From assembly GCA_900467745.1 (NCBI GenBank), contig UBQW01000043.1:1-64000 (forward strand): DNA of 64,000 nt, in the 5' to 3' direction. The translations under genes and the position numbers were made by a program. Source of the stretch: Hyphomicrobiales bacterium. GTDB taxonomy: Bacteria > Pseudomonadota > Alphaproteobacteria > Rhizobiales > Rhizobiaceae. A model generated the notes under the pieces. The model saw nothing but the letters and a program-made list of their open reading frames with translations, was not told where the DNA came from and searched no databases. Numbering within the stretch: the first letter of the stretch is position 1; each line of letters opens with the position of its first letter. Shown one piece after another: positions 45,054 through 54,357 of this stretch.

Positions 45054-45500
45054 TCAAAGCGCCTTGCGATACTGGATGAAGCCGGAGCGCTCGGCAATGC
45101 GGTCGTAGAGCTTGCGGGCTGTGGCGTTGGTCTCGTGGGTCATCCAGTAGAGCCGGCCGGCGCCGTGCTCGCGCGCAAGATCGGCGACGGCCTCGATCAA
45201 TGCCGCGCCGGTTCCGAGCCCGCGTTGGCTGTCGTCGACATAGAGATCCTGCAGGTAGCAGGTCCATTTGGGCAGCCAGGTGGAGCGGTGAAAGATCGCG
45301 TGCACGATTCCGACCAGCCTGCCGTCGCTATCGAAGGCGCCGAGTGCGTGCATCGGTTCTGCGGGGTCATGGAAGCGGCCCCAGGTCAGGTCCGTCGTCT
45401 CCTCGGGGATCGTGACTTCGTAGAAACGCTGATAGCCGGCCCATAGCGGCTCCCAGGCGCTGCGGTCCGATGGTTTTAGCGGGCGGATGGTCGTGGTCAT
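45054..45500 (-). CDS. GNAT family N-acetyltransferase
   Basis: The 148-residue GCN5-related acetyltransferase has the central strand LVGIVHAIFHRSTW and LQDLYVDDSQRGLGTGAALIEAVADLA, which carries the acetyl-CoA pyrophosphate loop (RGLGTG). (The motif is quoted in two parts in the protein: LQDLYVDDSQ, then RGLGTGAALIEAV.) The C-terminal YWMTHETNATARKLYDRI region is also typical. The acceptor substrate is unknown. AGGAGG precedes the ATG. Confidence 0.9.
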   Translation of the reverse strand: MTTTIRPLKPSDRSAWEPLWAGYQRFYEVTIPEETTDLTWGRFHDPAEPMHALGAFDSDGRLVGIVHAIFHRSTWLPKWTCYLQDLYVDDSQRGLGTGAALIEAVADLAREHGAGRLYWMTHETNATARKLYDRIAERSGFIQYRKAL

Positions 45501-45530
45501 CTTGTTGTTCCCTCCTGATATCCCCGAAAC

Positions 45531-45555
45531 GAAAACGGCGGGGAAAACCCCGCCG
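45531..45555 (-). terminator. icd: Terminator of icd
   Basis: CGGCGGGG, AAAA, then CCCCGCCG pairs perfectly. On the minus strand it is followed by TTTTCGTTT. It lies 24 bases beyond the icd stop codon, before the GNAT gene on the same strand. Confidence 0.8.
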
Positions 45556-45579
45556 CATCGTTCGCATATTCCAGATAAC

Positions 45580-46791
45580 TTATGCCATGGCCTTCTGCAG
45601 GTTTTCGTCGATCTTGTCGAGGAAAGCCGTAGTCGAGAGCCAAGGCTGATCGGGGCCGATCAGCAGCGCCAGGTCCTTGGTCATGAAGCCGGCTTCGACG
45701 GTGTCGACGCAGACCTTTTCGAGTGTGGCCGCGAACTTCGCCAGCTCGGCGTTGTCGTCGAGCTTTGCGCGGTGCGCGAGGCCACGGGTCCAGGCGAAGA
45801 TCGAGGCGATCGAGTTCGTCGAGGTTTCCTGGCCCTTCTGGTGCTGACGGTAGTGACGCGTCACCGTGCCGTGTGCGGCTTCGGCTTCGACGGTCTTGCC
45901 ATCGGGGGTCAGAAGAACGGAGGTCATCAGGCCGAGCGAACCGAAGCCCTGGGCTACGGTGTCGGACTGAACGTCGCCGTCGTAGTTCTTGCAGGCCCAG
46001 ACATAGCCGCCGGACCACTTGAGAGCAGATGCGACCATGTCGTCGATCAGGCGGTGCTCGTAGGTGATGCCGATTTCCTTGAACTGATCCTGGAATTCAG
46101 CCTCATAGACTTCCTGGAAGATGTCCTTGAAGCGGCCGTCATAGGCCTTGAGGATGGTGTTCTTGGTCGACAGGTAGACCGGCCACTTGCGCATCAGGCC
46201 GTACATCATCGAGGCGCGGGCGAATTCGCGGATCGACTCGTCGAGGTTGTACATGGCCATGGCAACGCCGGCGCCGGGAGCGTCGAACACTTCCTTCTCG
46301 ATGACCTGGCCGTCTTCACCGACGAACTTGATGGTCAGCTTGCCCTTGCCCGGGAATTTGAAGTCGGTGGCGCGGTACTGGTCGCCGAAGGCGTGACGGC
46401 CGACGACGATCGGCTTGGTCCAGCCGGGAACGAGGCGAGGAACGTTCTGGCAGATGATCGGCTCGCGGAAGATGACGCCGCCGAGGATGTTGCGGATCGT
46501 GCCGTTCGGGCTCTTCCACATTTGCTTGAGGTTGAATTCCTTGACGCGGTCTTCATCCGGCGTGATCGTCGCGCACTTGATGCCGACGCCGTGCTTCTTG
46601 ATGGCGTTGGCGGCATCGACGGTCACCTGGTCGTTGGTGGCGTCGCGGTTTTCGACGGAGAGGTCGTAATAGTCGATTTCGAGGTCCAGATACGGATGGA
46701 TCAGCTTATCCTTGATAAACTGCCAGATGATGCGCGTCATTTCATCGCCGTCGAGATCGGCGACGGGGTTGGCGACCTTGATCTTCTTCAT
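45580..46791 (-). CDS. icd: Isocitrate dehydrogenase (NADP+), homodimeric eukaryote-like type
   Basis: The 403-residue IDH oxidises isocitrate to 2-oxoglutarate in the TCA cycle, with NADP+ as the expected acceptor. Signatures are VADLDGDEMTRIIW, CATITPDEDRVKEF, KSPNGTIRNILGGVIFREPI, and KNYDGDVQSDTVAQGFGSLG (metal/cofactor region). This is subfamily II, as in Sinorhizobium, and differs from the E. coli enzyme. A GAGGCAGA stretch precedes the ATG. It is a single-gene unit with a terminator. Confidence 0.97.
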   Translation of the reverse strand: MKKIKVANPVADLDGDEMTRIIWQFIKDKLIHPYLDLEIDYYDLSVENRDATNDQVTVDAANAIKKHGVGIKCATITPDEDRVKEFNLKQMWKSPNGTIRNILGGVIFREPIICQNVPRLVPGWTKPIVVGRHAFGDQYRATDFKFPGKGKLTIKFVGEDGQVIEKEVFDAPGAGVAMAMYNLDESIREFARASMMYGLMRKWPVYLSTKNTILKAYDGRFKDIFQEVYEAEFQDQFKEIGITYEHRLIDDMVASALKWSGGYVWACKNYDGDVQSDTVAQGFGSLGLMTSVLLTPDGKTVEAEAAHGTVTRHYRQHQKGQETSTNSIASIFAWTRGLAHRAKLDDNAELAKFAATLEKVCVDTVEAGFMTKDLALLIGPDQPWLSTTAFLDKIDENLQKAMA

Positions 46792-46979
46792 GTATCTGCC
46801 TCGTTAAGCTTTTGAGGGACATGCGTCCCTGGTGGGTGATATAAAATCACGTGGGCTATAGCATTGTGCGCCCGGAGTGCAAAGCCGCAAGCAGGGCGGA
46901 TTTGTGTGTTTTTGCGCCATTGCCAAGACACGGAAAATGGCTAGTCTCCGCGCAAAACCATTGCCTCGGACATTTGATC

Positions 46980-47510
46980 ATGAAGACGATTTCACTTGCC
47001 TTTGCCGCTCTGCTCGGCCTCACCGCCACGGTATTCGCCGCTGACGCGACGGCGCCGGTCAAGGAGATCATGGAGGCCACGACCAAGAACTGGTCGGGCG
47101 CCGACGAGGACTGGCAGGACATCTTCGACGAGAGCCGGCTGACGCGGATCTACAGCAAGGATTTCGTCACCAAGTACCGCGCCGCGATGCAGAACCCGGC
47201 CGCCGACGAGGATGGCGTGTCGCCGTTCGACTACGACGTCATCGTCAACGGCGAGGATGCATGCCCGCTGCAGGACATGACCTACACGCCGAAGCCGGGC
47301 GAAAACGGCGCGACAGAAGTGGTGGTGACGTTCAAGAAGCAGACCTGCATGGATGGCATCGACGACAAGCAGGCGCTGACGACCGTGCGCTTCGAGGTGC
47401 TGGAAGAGGGCGGCAAGGCCGTCGTCGACGACGTCTTCACCGAAGGCGATCCCGGCCAGCCGGCGAACTCGCTGAAGAACACCATGGTGCAGATCGCCAA
47501 GGGGCAATAA
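46980..47510 (+). CDS. Exported hypothetical protein
   Basis: The 176-residue protein has a clear signal peptide (MKTISLAFAALLGLTATVFA, cleavage before AD). The mature part begins with an acidic helical segment (PVKEIMEATTKNWSGADEDW). Two Cys that may form a disulfide (EDACPLQ and KKQTCMDG) and VRFEVLEEGGKAVVDDV follow. This suggests a small periplasmic or NTF2/DUF3828-like fold, but I do not recognise a named family. It is divergent from icd. The ATG fits the signal peptide start; longer in-frame readings do not. Confidence 0.75.
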   Translation: MKTISLAFAALLGLTATVFAADATAPVKEIMEATTKNWSGADEDWQDIFDESRLTRIYSKDFVTKYRAAMQNPAADEDGVSPFDYDVIVNGEDACPLQDMTYTPKPGENGATEVVVTFKKQTCMDGIDDKQALTTVRFEVLEEGGKAVVDDVFTEGDPGQPANSLKNTMVQIAKGQ

Positions 47511-47618
47511 CAAGCTCTCGCTCGGGACGTTTTCGGCGGCAAGATTGATTTGCTTTTAAGAGCCTTGGCGATATGTGAGCGGTGAAACACCACTCCTCCG
47601 CTCCGGGGCCTGAACTCT

Positions 47619-49586
47619 TTGTTTTCCGGTTTTGATTTCCGAGATTGGCTGCTAGCCAACGATCCGGCGCTGTCGCGGCTGAGGATGGCTTTGCGCGTCA
47701 CGCTGTCGGTGGCGCTGTCCTTCGGTGCCCTGCTGGTCATCCATTCGCTGCTGTTTCCACTGCCGATAGCCTCCTACGGGCTCGGGATCGTGCTGGCGAT
47801 CGAGGGCGGTGTCGCGGTTCGCGACAAGGGCGGCGGGCGGCAGCTGGTGACGCGGCTTCTCGGCTGCGCTGCCAGTCTCGTGGTCGTGGTTATCGCGGCC
47901 GGGCTGGAAGGACATCGGCTGATCTCCGACGCCGCCTTTCTGCTGATCATCTTCCTCGCGGCGTCCGCCCGCGTCTTCGGGCCGCGCGGCCATGCGATCG
48001 GCATGTTCGCCTTCATGTCGTATTTCCTCGGCGCCTATTTCCAGCCGCCGCTTGCCGAGCTGCCCTTGGTGGCGATCGGCCCGATCGTCTCCTCGCTGAT
48101 CGCGCATGCGGTGCGCTCCGTCGTGCTGCCTGATGACTGGCGGCGCGATCTCTTGCGGTCGCTTGAGAGCGTGCAGGGGCGGATCAATCAGATCCTCTTC
48201 AAGATCGCCGCATTAGCGGCGGAGGGGCTCGTTTCGGATGCGGACCGGCAGGAGCTCAATCAGCTGGAGGAGCGGCTGAAGGAGGTGGTACTGATGGCCG
48301 AGAGCTTCATCCCCAGGCCCCCAAGCGGCGTGTTCGATGCCGGCACCGAGCCGGCGGGCGAGCTGGCGATCCGTCTGTTCGATGCGCATCTGGCGGCGGA
48401 GGGCGCGATCATGCTCTGCTCTCAATCGCTACCGCCCTTCGAGCTGGTGCATCGGGTTATCGAGGGCCATAAAGTGCGCCCGCCTGCCGAGGACGACGAG
48501 GGCCCCTCGGCCGAGGCTAGGCGCGCTCTGATCAGGCTCGGCAATGCGCGGGCTGAGCTCGTCGAGACCATCGAAGAGGGCAACCGGACGGGCTTTGCCG
48601 ATATCGCCGCCGTGGCCGAGGCGCCGGCTTCAGCGTCTCAGCTGGATTTCTCGTTGAACAATCCGCTCATGCGCTCGGCGCTGCAGATCACCGTCGCCGC
48701 GGCAATCGCCATGACGCTCGGTCTCGGTCTGTCGCGCGAGCGCTGGTTCTGGGCGGTGCTCGCGTCCTTCCTTGTTTTCACCAACACCAATTCGCGCGGC
48801 GATACGGCGATGAAGGCGCTGCAGCGTTCGGTGGGGACGCTGTTCGGCATCGGTATCGGGCTTCTGCTCGCGACGCTGTTGAGCGGCCATCTGGCGCCGG
48901 CGCTCATGATCACCAGCCTCTCCATTTTCCTCGCGTTCTACTTCCTGCAGACAAGCTATGCGACGATGACCTTCTTCGTGTCGATCGCGCTTTGCCTGGT
49001 CTACGGGATGATCGGATCGCTGACGCTCGATCTCTTGTTGCTGCGCGTCGAGGAAACCGCGCTCGGCGCGGCGGTCGGTACGCTGGTCGCCTTCGTCGTC
49101 TTTCCAGCCCGCACCCGCGGCGCGCTCGACCTCGTGCTGGACAAATGGTTCGCGGCTCTGGACTCGCTGTTGAAGGCCACCGCCGCTGGCGAGCCGCGAC
49201 ACAGGCTGATCGGCCTGTCGCAGGCGCTGGATGTCGCCTACAAGGATCTGGCGACGACGGCGCGGCCGCTCGGCTCGTCATGGTCGGTAGTCACCAGGCC
49301 GGGACAGGTCCGGCAGACGCTGGCCATCTTCCTCGCCGCCACCTATTGGGCGCGGATGATGGCGAAGAACCGGGAGGCGTCGATCACCAGTGATGACGCG
49401 CGCCAATTGATCGACGCAAGCCTCACCCGCGTCACGTCTGCGTCGGTGCGGCGTTCGGAGTGTTTCTTCGTCGATCGCAAGGTTCCGATATCGAGCGCGC
49501 GCCACCATCCGCACGCCAGTAAGGGATGGCGGCAGGGACTTGAGATGATCGGGCTGACGCTCGAGCGGCTGTATCCGGACGCATAA
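47619..49586 (+). CDS. FUSC family inner-membrane protein
   Basis: The 655-residue protein is of the FUSC (fusaric-acid resistance/AaeB-like, YccS) superfamily. It has two sets of clustered membrane helices (about residues 25-175 and 345-480) separated and followed by helical cytoplasmic regions (IRLFDAHLAAEGAIML; LVLDKWFAALDSLLKA). Family members are linked to efflux of aromatic acids; the substrate is unknown and no periplasmic partner is adjacent. The start is a TTG with weak support. The next in-frame ATG (codon 23) would cut into the N-terminal region. Confidence 0.85.
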   Translation: MFSGFDFRDWLLANDPALSRLRMALRVTLSVALSFGALLVIHSLLFPLPIASYGLGIVLAIEGGVAVRDKGGGRQLVTRLLGCAASLVVVVIAAGLEGHRLISDAAFLLIIFLAASARVFGPRGHAIGMFAFMSYFLGAYFQPPLAELPLVAIGPIVSSLIAHAVRSVVLPDDWRRDLLRSLESVQGRINQILFKIAALAAEGLVSDADRQELNQLEERLKEVVLMAESFIPRPPSGVFDAGTEPAGELAIRLFDAHLAAEGAIMLCSQSLPPFELVHRVIEGHKVRPPAEDDEGPSAEARRALIRLGNARAELVETIEEGNRTGFADIAAVAEAPASASQLDFSLNNPLMRSALQITVAAAIAMTLGLGLSRERWFWAVLASFLVFTNTNSRGDTAMKALQRSVGTLFGIGIGLLLATLLSGHLAPALMITSLSIFLAFYFLQTSYATMTFFVSIALCLVYGMIGSLTLDLLLLRVEETALGAAVGTLVAFVVFPARTRGALDLVLDKWFAALDSLLKATAAGEPRHRLIGLSQALDVAYKDLATTARPLGSSWSVVTRPGQVRQTLAIFLAATYWARMMAKNREASITSDDARQLIDASLTRVTSASVRRSECFFVDRKVPISSARHHPHASKGWRQGLEMIGLTLERLYPDA

Positions 49587-49645
49587 GCCTTGCCGTTTAA
49601 GCCCGTCTTGGCTATTTCCGCGCCTAGCAAAAGGATTTTGACTTC

Positions 49646-50476
49646 ATGGCAGGCACGAACAGCGAGCGTCTTCTTCTGACGGAAGGTCCCGTCATCATTC
49701 TGGTCGAACCGCAGATGGGCGAGAATATCGGGATGGTGGCGCGGGCCATGGCGAATTTCGGGCTCTCCGAACTGCGCCTCGTCAATCCGCGCGACGGATG
49801 GCCGAACGAGAAGGCGCAGGCCGCAGCGTCGAAGGCCGACCATGTTATCGAAGGCACCAAGGTGTTCGAGACGCTGGAAGAGGCGATATCCGATCTCAAC
49901 TTCGTCTATGCGACGACGGCGCGCGAGCGCGATGGCTTCAAGCCGGTGCGTTCGCCTGTGGTGGCGGCGCAGACGTTGCGTGCGCGCTTTACGGCGGGCG
50001 AGGGGACCGGCATCCTCTTCGGGCGCGAGCGCTGGGGCCTGTCGAACGAAGAGGTGGCGCTGGCAGACGAGATCGTGACCTTCCCGGTCAATCCCGCCTT
50101 TGCCTCGCTCAATATCGCGCAGGCGGTTCTGCTCATGTCCTATGAGTGGATGAAATCAGGCATGGAGGATCTCGGCAGCGTCCCCTTCCAGGCGATGGAG
50201 CAGACGCCATCGACGAAAGAGCAATTGCACGGGCTCTACGACCAGTTGGAAGAGGCGCTGGATTCGCGCAATTATTTCCACCCGCCCGCGAAAAAGCCGA
50301 AAATGATCGACAATCTCCGGGCAGTCCTTTCCCGCCGCGCCTTCACGGAGCAGGAAATCAGCGTGATGCGCGGCGTGATCTCCTCCCTCGACCGTTTCTC
50401 GCGCAAATATCCGCGCGGAAGCCGGGCGCCCGCAGACGTCAAGGAACATCAGGAAGATGACAGCAGCGACGCATGA
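49646..50476 (+). CDS. trmJ: tRNA (cytidine/uridine-2'-O-)-methyltransferase TrmJ
   Basis: The 276-residue SPOUT enzyme methylates the 2'-OH at position 32 of several tRNAs. It has the N-terminal VIILVEPQMGENIGMVARAM motif. The knotted SAM-binding site follows: TGILFGRERWGLSNEEVALAD, then FPVNPAFASLNIAQAVLLMSYE. (Each is quoted in part; key residues are GRERWGL and SLNIAQAV.) A helical C-terminal extension completes it. The stop lies 20 bases inside murI, so the two are cotranscribed. Confidence 0.95.
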   Translation: MAGTNSERLLLTEGPVIILVEPQMGENIGMVARAMANFGLSELRLVNPRDGWPNEKAQAAASKADHVIEGTKVFETLEEAISDLNFVYATTARERDGFKPVRSPVVAAQTLRARFTAGEGTGILFGRERWGLSNEEVALADEIVTFPVNPAFASLNIAQAVLLMSYEWMKSGMEDLGSVPFQAMEQTPSTKEQLHGLYDQLEEALDSRNYFHPPAKKPKMIDNLRAVLSRRAFTEQEISVMRGVISSLDRFSRKYPRGSRAPADVKEHQEDDSSDA

Positions 50477-51260
50477 GCTGAAACCCGTCCTGGTCTTCGA
50501 TTCAGGCATCGGCGGGCTGACGGTGCTGCGCGAGGCGCGCGTGTTGATGCCCGAACGCGGCTTCATCTATGTCGCCGACGATGCCGGCTTTCCCTATGGC
50601 GGATGGGAAGAGCAGGCGCTGAGGGAGCGGATCATCGCTCTCTTCGCGAAGCTGCTTCGCGAGCACGACCCCGAGGTCTGCATCATCGCCTGCAACACAG
50701 CCTTCACGCTTGCCGGCGCCGATCTGCGCGCCGCATTCCCCGGCATGACCTTCGTCGGCACCGTGCCGGCGATCAAGCCGGCGGCGGAACGGACGCGGTC
50801 GGGCCTCGTCTCGGTGCTGGCGACACCCGGAACCGTCAAGCGTGCCTATACGCGCGATCTCATCCAGTCCTTCGCGCAGCAGTGCCATGTCCGCCTCGTC
50901 GGTTCGGAAAATCTGGCGCGCATGGCGGAAGCCTATATTCGCGGCGATACGCTCTCCGATGAGGCTGTGATGGGCGAGATCGCCCAGTGCTTCGTCGAAA
51001 AGGATGGCCGGAAGACCGATATCGTCGTGCTGGCCTGCACGCACTATCCGTTCATGGCCAACATCTTTAGAAGGCTGGCGCCGTGGCCGGTCGACTGGCT
51101 GGATCCGGCGGAAGCCATCGCTCGGCGGGCGCGCAGCCTCGTGCCCGAAGTGGCCGATGCCGTCCATCCCGACAATTTCGACTTCGCGGTCTTCACCTCG
51201 GGCAATCCGGATTTTTCGACGAAACGGCTGATGCAGGGATTTGGTCTCACCGTCCGGTGA
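50457..51260 (+). CDS. murI: Glutamate racemase
   Basis: The 267-residue MurI makes D-glutamate for peptidoglycan. The two catalytic cysteines are in IIACNTAFTL (C79) and VVLACTHYPFM. The N-terminal VFDSGIGGLTVL contains the conserved Asp15-Ser16. AGGAAG precedes the ATG at 50457, which overlaps the end of trmJ by 20 bases. The N-terminal ten residues are longer than in E. coli homologues. Confidence 0.95.
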   Translation: MTAATHELKPVLVFDSGIGGLTVLREARVLMPERGFIYVADDAGFPYGGWEEQALRERIIALFAKLLREHDPEVCIIACNTAFTLAGADLRAAFPGMTFVGTVPAIKPAAERTRSGLVSVLATPGTVKRAYTRDLIQSFAQQCHVRLVGSENLARMAEAYIRGDTLSDEAVMGEIAQCFVEKDGRKTDIVVLACTHYPFMANIFRRLAPWPVDWLDPAEAIARRARSLVPEVADAVHPDNFDFAVFTSGNPDFSTKRLMQGFGLTVR

Positions 51261-51385
51261 CATCGTTCCATGGCCGCGATCTTTCGCGCCGCCGGCGCTT
51301 TCCTTCGCGATGCCGATATCGCAAGCTCTGAGATGGAGAATCGTTCGCGGGCTTCGGCGCCCTGACGCGAACAGGGGAATGTCTT

Positions 51386-52561
51386 ATGTCGTTTCAAAGA
51401 CTTGTGATGCTGATCTTCTTTCTGCAGCCGATCGCCTTCGGCAGCTGGCTGCCACGCATTCCCGATGTGCAGGCAAAGCTCGGCATGGGGCCGGCCGATC
51501 TCGCCATCGCGCTGCTCGGGCTGCCGATCGGCACGCTGATGACCTTGCCCTTCGCCGGCCGGCTGGTTGCGAAAATCGGCGGGCGCGCCACGATTATCTA
51601 TGGTTTCGTGGCCTTTCTCGCGGTCGTCTCGCTGCCGGCATTCGCCGACAATATCACGACGCTGTTCTTCGCGCTGATGCTCCTCGGCGTCACGCTTTCG
51701 ACGCTTGAACTCGGCCTCAATGTCGAGGCCGACCGGGCGGAGAAGACGACCGGGCTTGTCATCATGAGCCGCTGCCATGGCTTCTGGAGCCTCGGCATCA
51801 TGGTGGGCAGCCTGCTTGGCGTGGGTGCGGCTGCGTTGCATCTGCCGGCGAACTGGTCGATCGCCTTGATCGCGCTGCTGGTGCTGCCGATCGCGCTCCT
51901 CGTCAGCGTGCGGTTGCCGCTCGGGCCCGATCCGGCGGCCGAGGCATCGCAAGTGCCGAGCGCGCCGTTCAAGCTGCCGAGTGCGGCACTTCTCGGCATC
52001 TGCGCCTTCACCTTCGGGATCACCATGACCGAGGGCGCGATCGCCGACTGGTCGGCGGTCTATCTGCGCGACGTGCTGTTTGCGACCGGCGCGCTGACCG
52101 GTCTCGGCTACTCCGTCTTCGCCTGCCTCGTCGCCACAGGGCGCTTCGGCGGCGATTACATGAAGAGCCGCTTCGGCGCCGTTGCCATCGCGCGGGTCTG
52201 CGGCTGCGCGTCGCTTGCCGGCATGGTGATCGTGCTGCTTGCGCCGAACACGGCGGTGGCGTTGATCGGTTTCGCGGCGATCGGCGTCGGCGTCTCGGTC
52301 GGCTTCCCGCTGGCGGTCACGGCCTCCGCCAGCCTGACGGACCGGCCGGCGGCCGCAAGCGTCGCCATCCTGACCTTCATCGCGCTCAGCGGCTTCCTGG
52401 TCGGCCCTCCGGCGATCGGCTTTGTGGCCGAGGCGTTCGGGCTGCGCGCCGGGCTGGGCATCCTGCTCGTTCCGCTTGCCATCAGCCTGCTCTTCACTCG
52501 CATGCTGATACCCAGCGCCAAGACCCAAGCAAGCGCGGCCGTGGCGGACAAGGCGGCCTGA
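51386..52561 (+). CDS. Major facilitator superfamily transporter
   Basis: The 391-residue protein has 12 predicted membrane helices, a cytoplasmic loop near residue 190, and GRLVAKIGGRATI, the MFS loop 2-3 motif. ELGLNVEADRAEKTTGLVIM and CHGFWSLGIMVGSLLG are like the YbjJ/FucP-related sugar or drug permease clade. The substrate is unknown. It lies 125 bp after murI on the same strand and is followed by the ATPase gene on the same strand. Confidence 0.88.
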   Translation: MSFQRLVMLIFFLQPIAFGSWLPRIPDVQAKLGMGPADLAIALLGLPIGTLMTLPFAGRLVAKIGGRATIIYGFVAFLAVVSLPAFADNITTLFFALMLLGVTLSTLELGLNVEADRAEKTTGLVIMSRCHGFWSLGIMVGSLLGVGAAALHLPANWSIALIALLVLPIALLVSVRLPLGPDPAAEASQVPSAPFKLPSAALLGICAFTFGITMTEGAIADWSAVYLRDVLFATGALTGLGYSVFACLVATGRFGGDYMKSRFGAVAIARVCGCASLAGMVIVLLAPNTAVALIGFAAIGVGVSVGFPLAVTASASLTDRPAAASVAILTFIALSGFLVGPPAIGFVAEAFGLRAGLGILLVPLAISLLFTRMLIPSAKTQASAAVADKAA

Positions 52562-52661
52562 TTCGAAAAGGTGTGATTGCTTGTGGGTTTTGTTCGGTAG
52601 GCCGAGCATTCCGCCACGAATCTGCTAAAGAGTGGCGTTGATTTCAGAAGGGGAACGGGAC

Positions 52662-54179
52662 TTGCAGGTTGGTATCGATATGGGATCGGCGTCGGGAGGC
52701 AATCCGGCCACGCTCGATATCGAGGAGCTTCTGGCGACCCGCCTGCTTGTTCAGGGCAATTCCGGCTCCGGAAAGTCGCATCTGTTGCGACGCCTGCTCG
52801 AGCAATCCGCGCCGTGGGTGCAGCAGGTCATCATCGATCCCGAGGGCGATTTCGTCACGCTGAGCGACAAGTTCGGCCATGTGGTCGTCGATGGCGAGCG
52901 CACGGAGGCAGAGCTTGCGGGCATTGCCAATCGCATTCGCCAGCACCGCGTCTCCTGCGTTCTCACGCTCGAAGGGCTTGAGATCGAGCAGCAGATGCGC
53001 GCCGCCGCCGCCTTCCTCAATGGCATGTTCGATGCCGATCGCGAGTTCTGGTATCCGGTTCTCGTCGTCGTCGACGAAGCGCAGATGTTCGCACCATCGG
53101 TTGCCGGTGAAGTCTCGGACGATGCGCGCAAGATGTCGCTCGGCGCGATGACCAACCTGATGTGCCGTGGCCGTAAGCGCGGTCTGGCCGGCGTCATCGC
53201 CACGCAGCGTCTGGCGAAGCTTGCCAAGAACGTCGCTGCCGAAGCCTCCAACTTCCTGATGGGCCGCACCTTCCTCGATATCGACATGGCGCGCGCCGCC
53301 GACCTGCTCGGCATGGATCGCCGCCAGGCGGAAATGTTCCGCGACCTGAAGCGCGGTAATTTCGTCGCGCTCGGTCCGGCTCTGTCGCGCCGGCCGCTGC
53401 CGATCCAGATCGGCAATGTCGAGACCTCGGCGCGTTCGTCTAGCCCCAAGCTGATGCCGCTGCCGGACTCTCCTCAGGATGTCGAAGACCTGATCTTCAC
53501 GCCGGATCCCGAAGAGTTTCAGAGGCCGATCGTGCGCCGCGCTGCACCCGCGCCACGCCCGACAACCGATATCCTGGCCGAGCTTTCGCGCTCTGCACCC
53601 GCCGCCACCGCGCCGCAGCCGGCCGAAGGCCGTGCCAGCCAGCCGGAAATGTCGGCGGAGGACCGCGAGGAGCGCGTCTCGGCCGTATTGAGCGAAATCC
53701 TCGACGATCCGGGCTCCGGTTTCCGCACGGATTCGGTGCTCTATCAGGAATTCCTCGTGCGCCTTCGCATGCGCCGCGTGCCGGGATCACCGATGTCGCT
53801 GCCGGAGTTCCGCCGCCGCGTCGCGGTATCGCGCTCGGGCGTCGATCCCGAGACCGCCGGGACGGAAGCCTGGGCGACGGCGCTGTCGCTGTCCTCGGGC
53901 GTGACGGATGATCTCCAGGGCGTCTTCCTGATGCTTGCCAAAGCCGCGGTGTGCGGTGAGCCTTGCCCGTCGGACGCTCGCATCGCGCGCGCCTATGGCA
54001 CGCATTCGGCGCGTCGCGCCCGGCGTCTCCTCGGCTATTTCGAGGAGCAGGGGACGGTTGTCGTGCACACTGATTTCTCGGGCAAGCGGATCGTCGCTTT
54101 CCCCGACATCAACTGCCAGACGGCGCCCGGCGATGCCAATGCGCCTGACGTAGATGACGTACAGTCGGCTGCCGAATAA
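52662..54179 (+). CDS. HerA/DUF87-like P-loop ATPase
   Basis: The 505-residue ATPase has Walker A LLVQGNSGSGKSHLLRR (about residues 27-43) and Walker B VLVVVDEAQMFAPS. The ATP-domain signatures GRKRGLAGVIATQRLAKLAK and DMARAADLLGMDRRQA follow. These are the features of the HerA/FtsK-like (DUF87) family, linked to DNA translocation or pilus/secretion motors. After residue 270 a Pro-rich linker and a conserved helical C-terminal domain (EEQGTVVVHTDFSGKRIV) follow; its role is unknown. TTG at 52662 has an AAGGGG site; GTG at 52632 and ATG at 52680 are alternatives. Confidence 0.87.
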   Translation: MQVGIDMGSASGGNPATLDIEELLATRLLVQGNSGSGKSHLLRRLLEQSAPWVQQVIIDPEGDFVTLSDKFGHVVVDGERTEAELAGIANRIRQHRVSCVLTLEGLEIEQQMRAAAAFLNGMFDADREFWYPVLVVVDEAQMFAPSVAGEVSDDARKMSLGAMTNLMCRGRKRGLAGVIATQRLAKLAKNVAAEASNFLMGRTFLDIDMARAADLLGMDRRQAEMFRDLKRGNFVALGPALSRRPLPIQIGNVETSARSSSPKLMPLPDSPQDVEDLIFTPDPEEFQRPIVRRAAPAPRPTTDILAELSRSAPAATAPQPAEGRASQPEMSAEDREERVSAVLSEILDDPGSGFRTDSVLYQEFLVRLRMRRVPGSPMSLPEFRRRVAVSRSGVDPETAGTEAWATALSLSSGVTDDLQGVFLMLAKAAVCGEPCPSDARIARAYGTHSARRARRLLGYFEEQGTVVVHTDFSGKRIVAFPDINCQTAPGDANAPDVDDVQSAAE

Positions 54180-54215
54180 AAGCGGTCAGCTTCCATATTC
54201 ACATTTTGAGATGGA

Positions 54216-54236
54216 AAGCCGCCTTGCGGTTTTTTG
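54216..54236 (+). terminator. Terminator after the HerA-like gene
   Basis: CCGC-CTT-GCGG with flanking A and T tracts (AAAG...TTTTTT) forms a short stem with a six-T run. It lies 37 bases after the ATPase stop codon. Confidence 0.6.
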
Positions 54237-54261
54237 TCGTGTATCAGCGTTCGATACACGA
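54237..54261. repeat. Perfect 9-bp inverted repeat upstream of phoA
   Basis: TCGTGTATC, seven bases, then GATACACGA is a perfect inverted repeat directly after the short terminator hairpin. It lies about 96 bp before the phoA start codon. It could be an operator in the phoA promoter or a second terminator stem without a T-run. Confidence 0.5.
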
Positions 54262-54272
54262 TAGGGTTGCTC

Positions 54273-54290
54273 GTGTCACATGCTGTTCAT
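54273..54290 (+). promoter_or_regulatory. Possible Pho box upstream of phoA
   Basis: GTGTCAC-ATGC-TGTTCAT resembles two degenerate 7-bp PhoB half-sites (CTGTCAT type) in 11-bp spacing. It sits 68 bp before the phoA ATG. The second half matches poorly (4 of 7), so this is tentative. Confidence 0.3.
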
Positions 54291-54357
54291 CTCAGGGGTG
54301 GATAACCCCGCATGCCCCACGCGGGCGTAGACCTTTTGCCCAGAGGAGATGTTGGCC

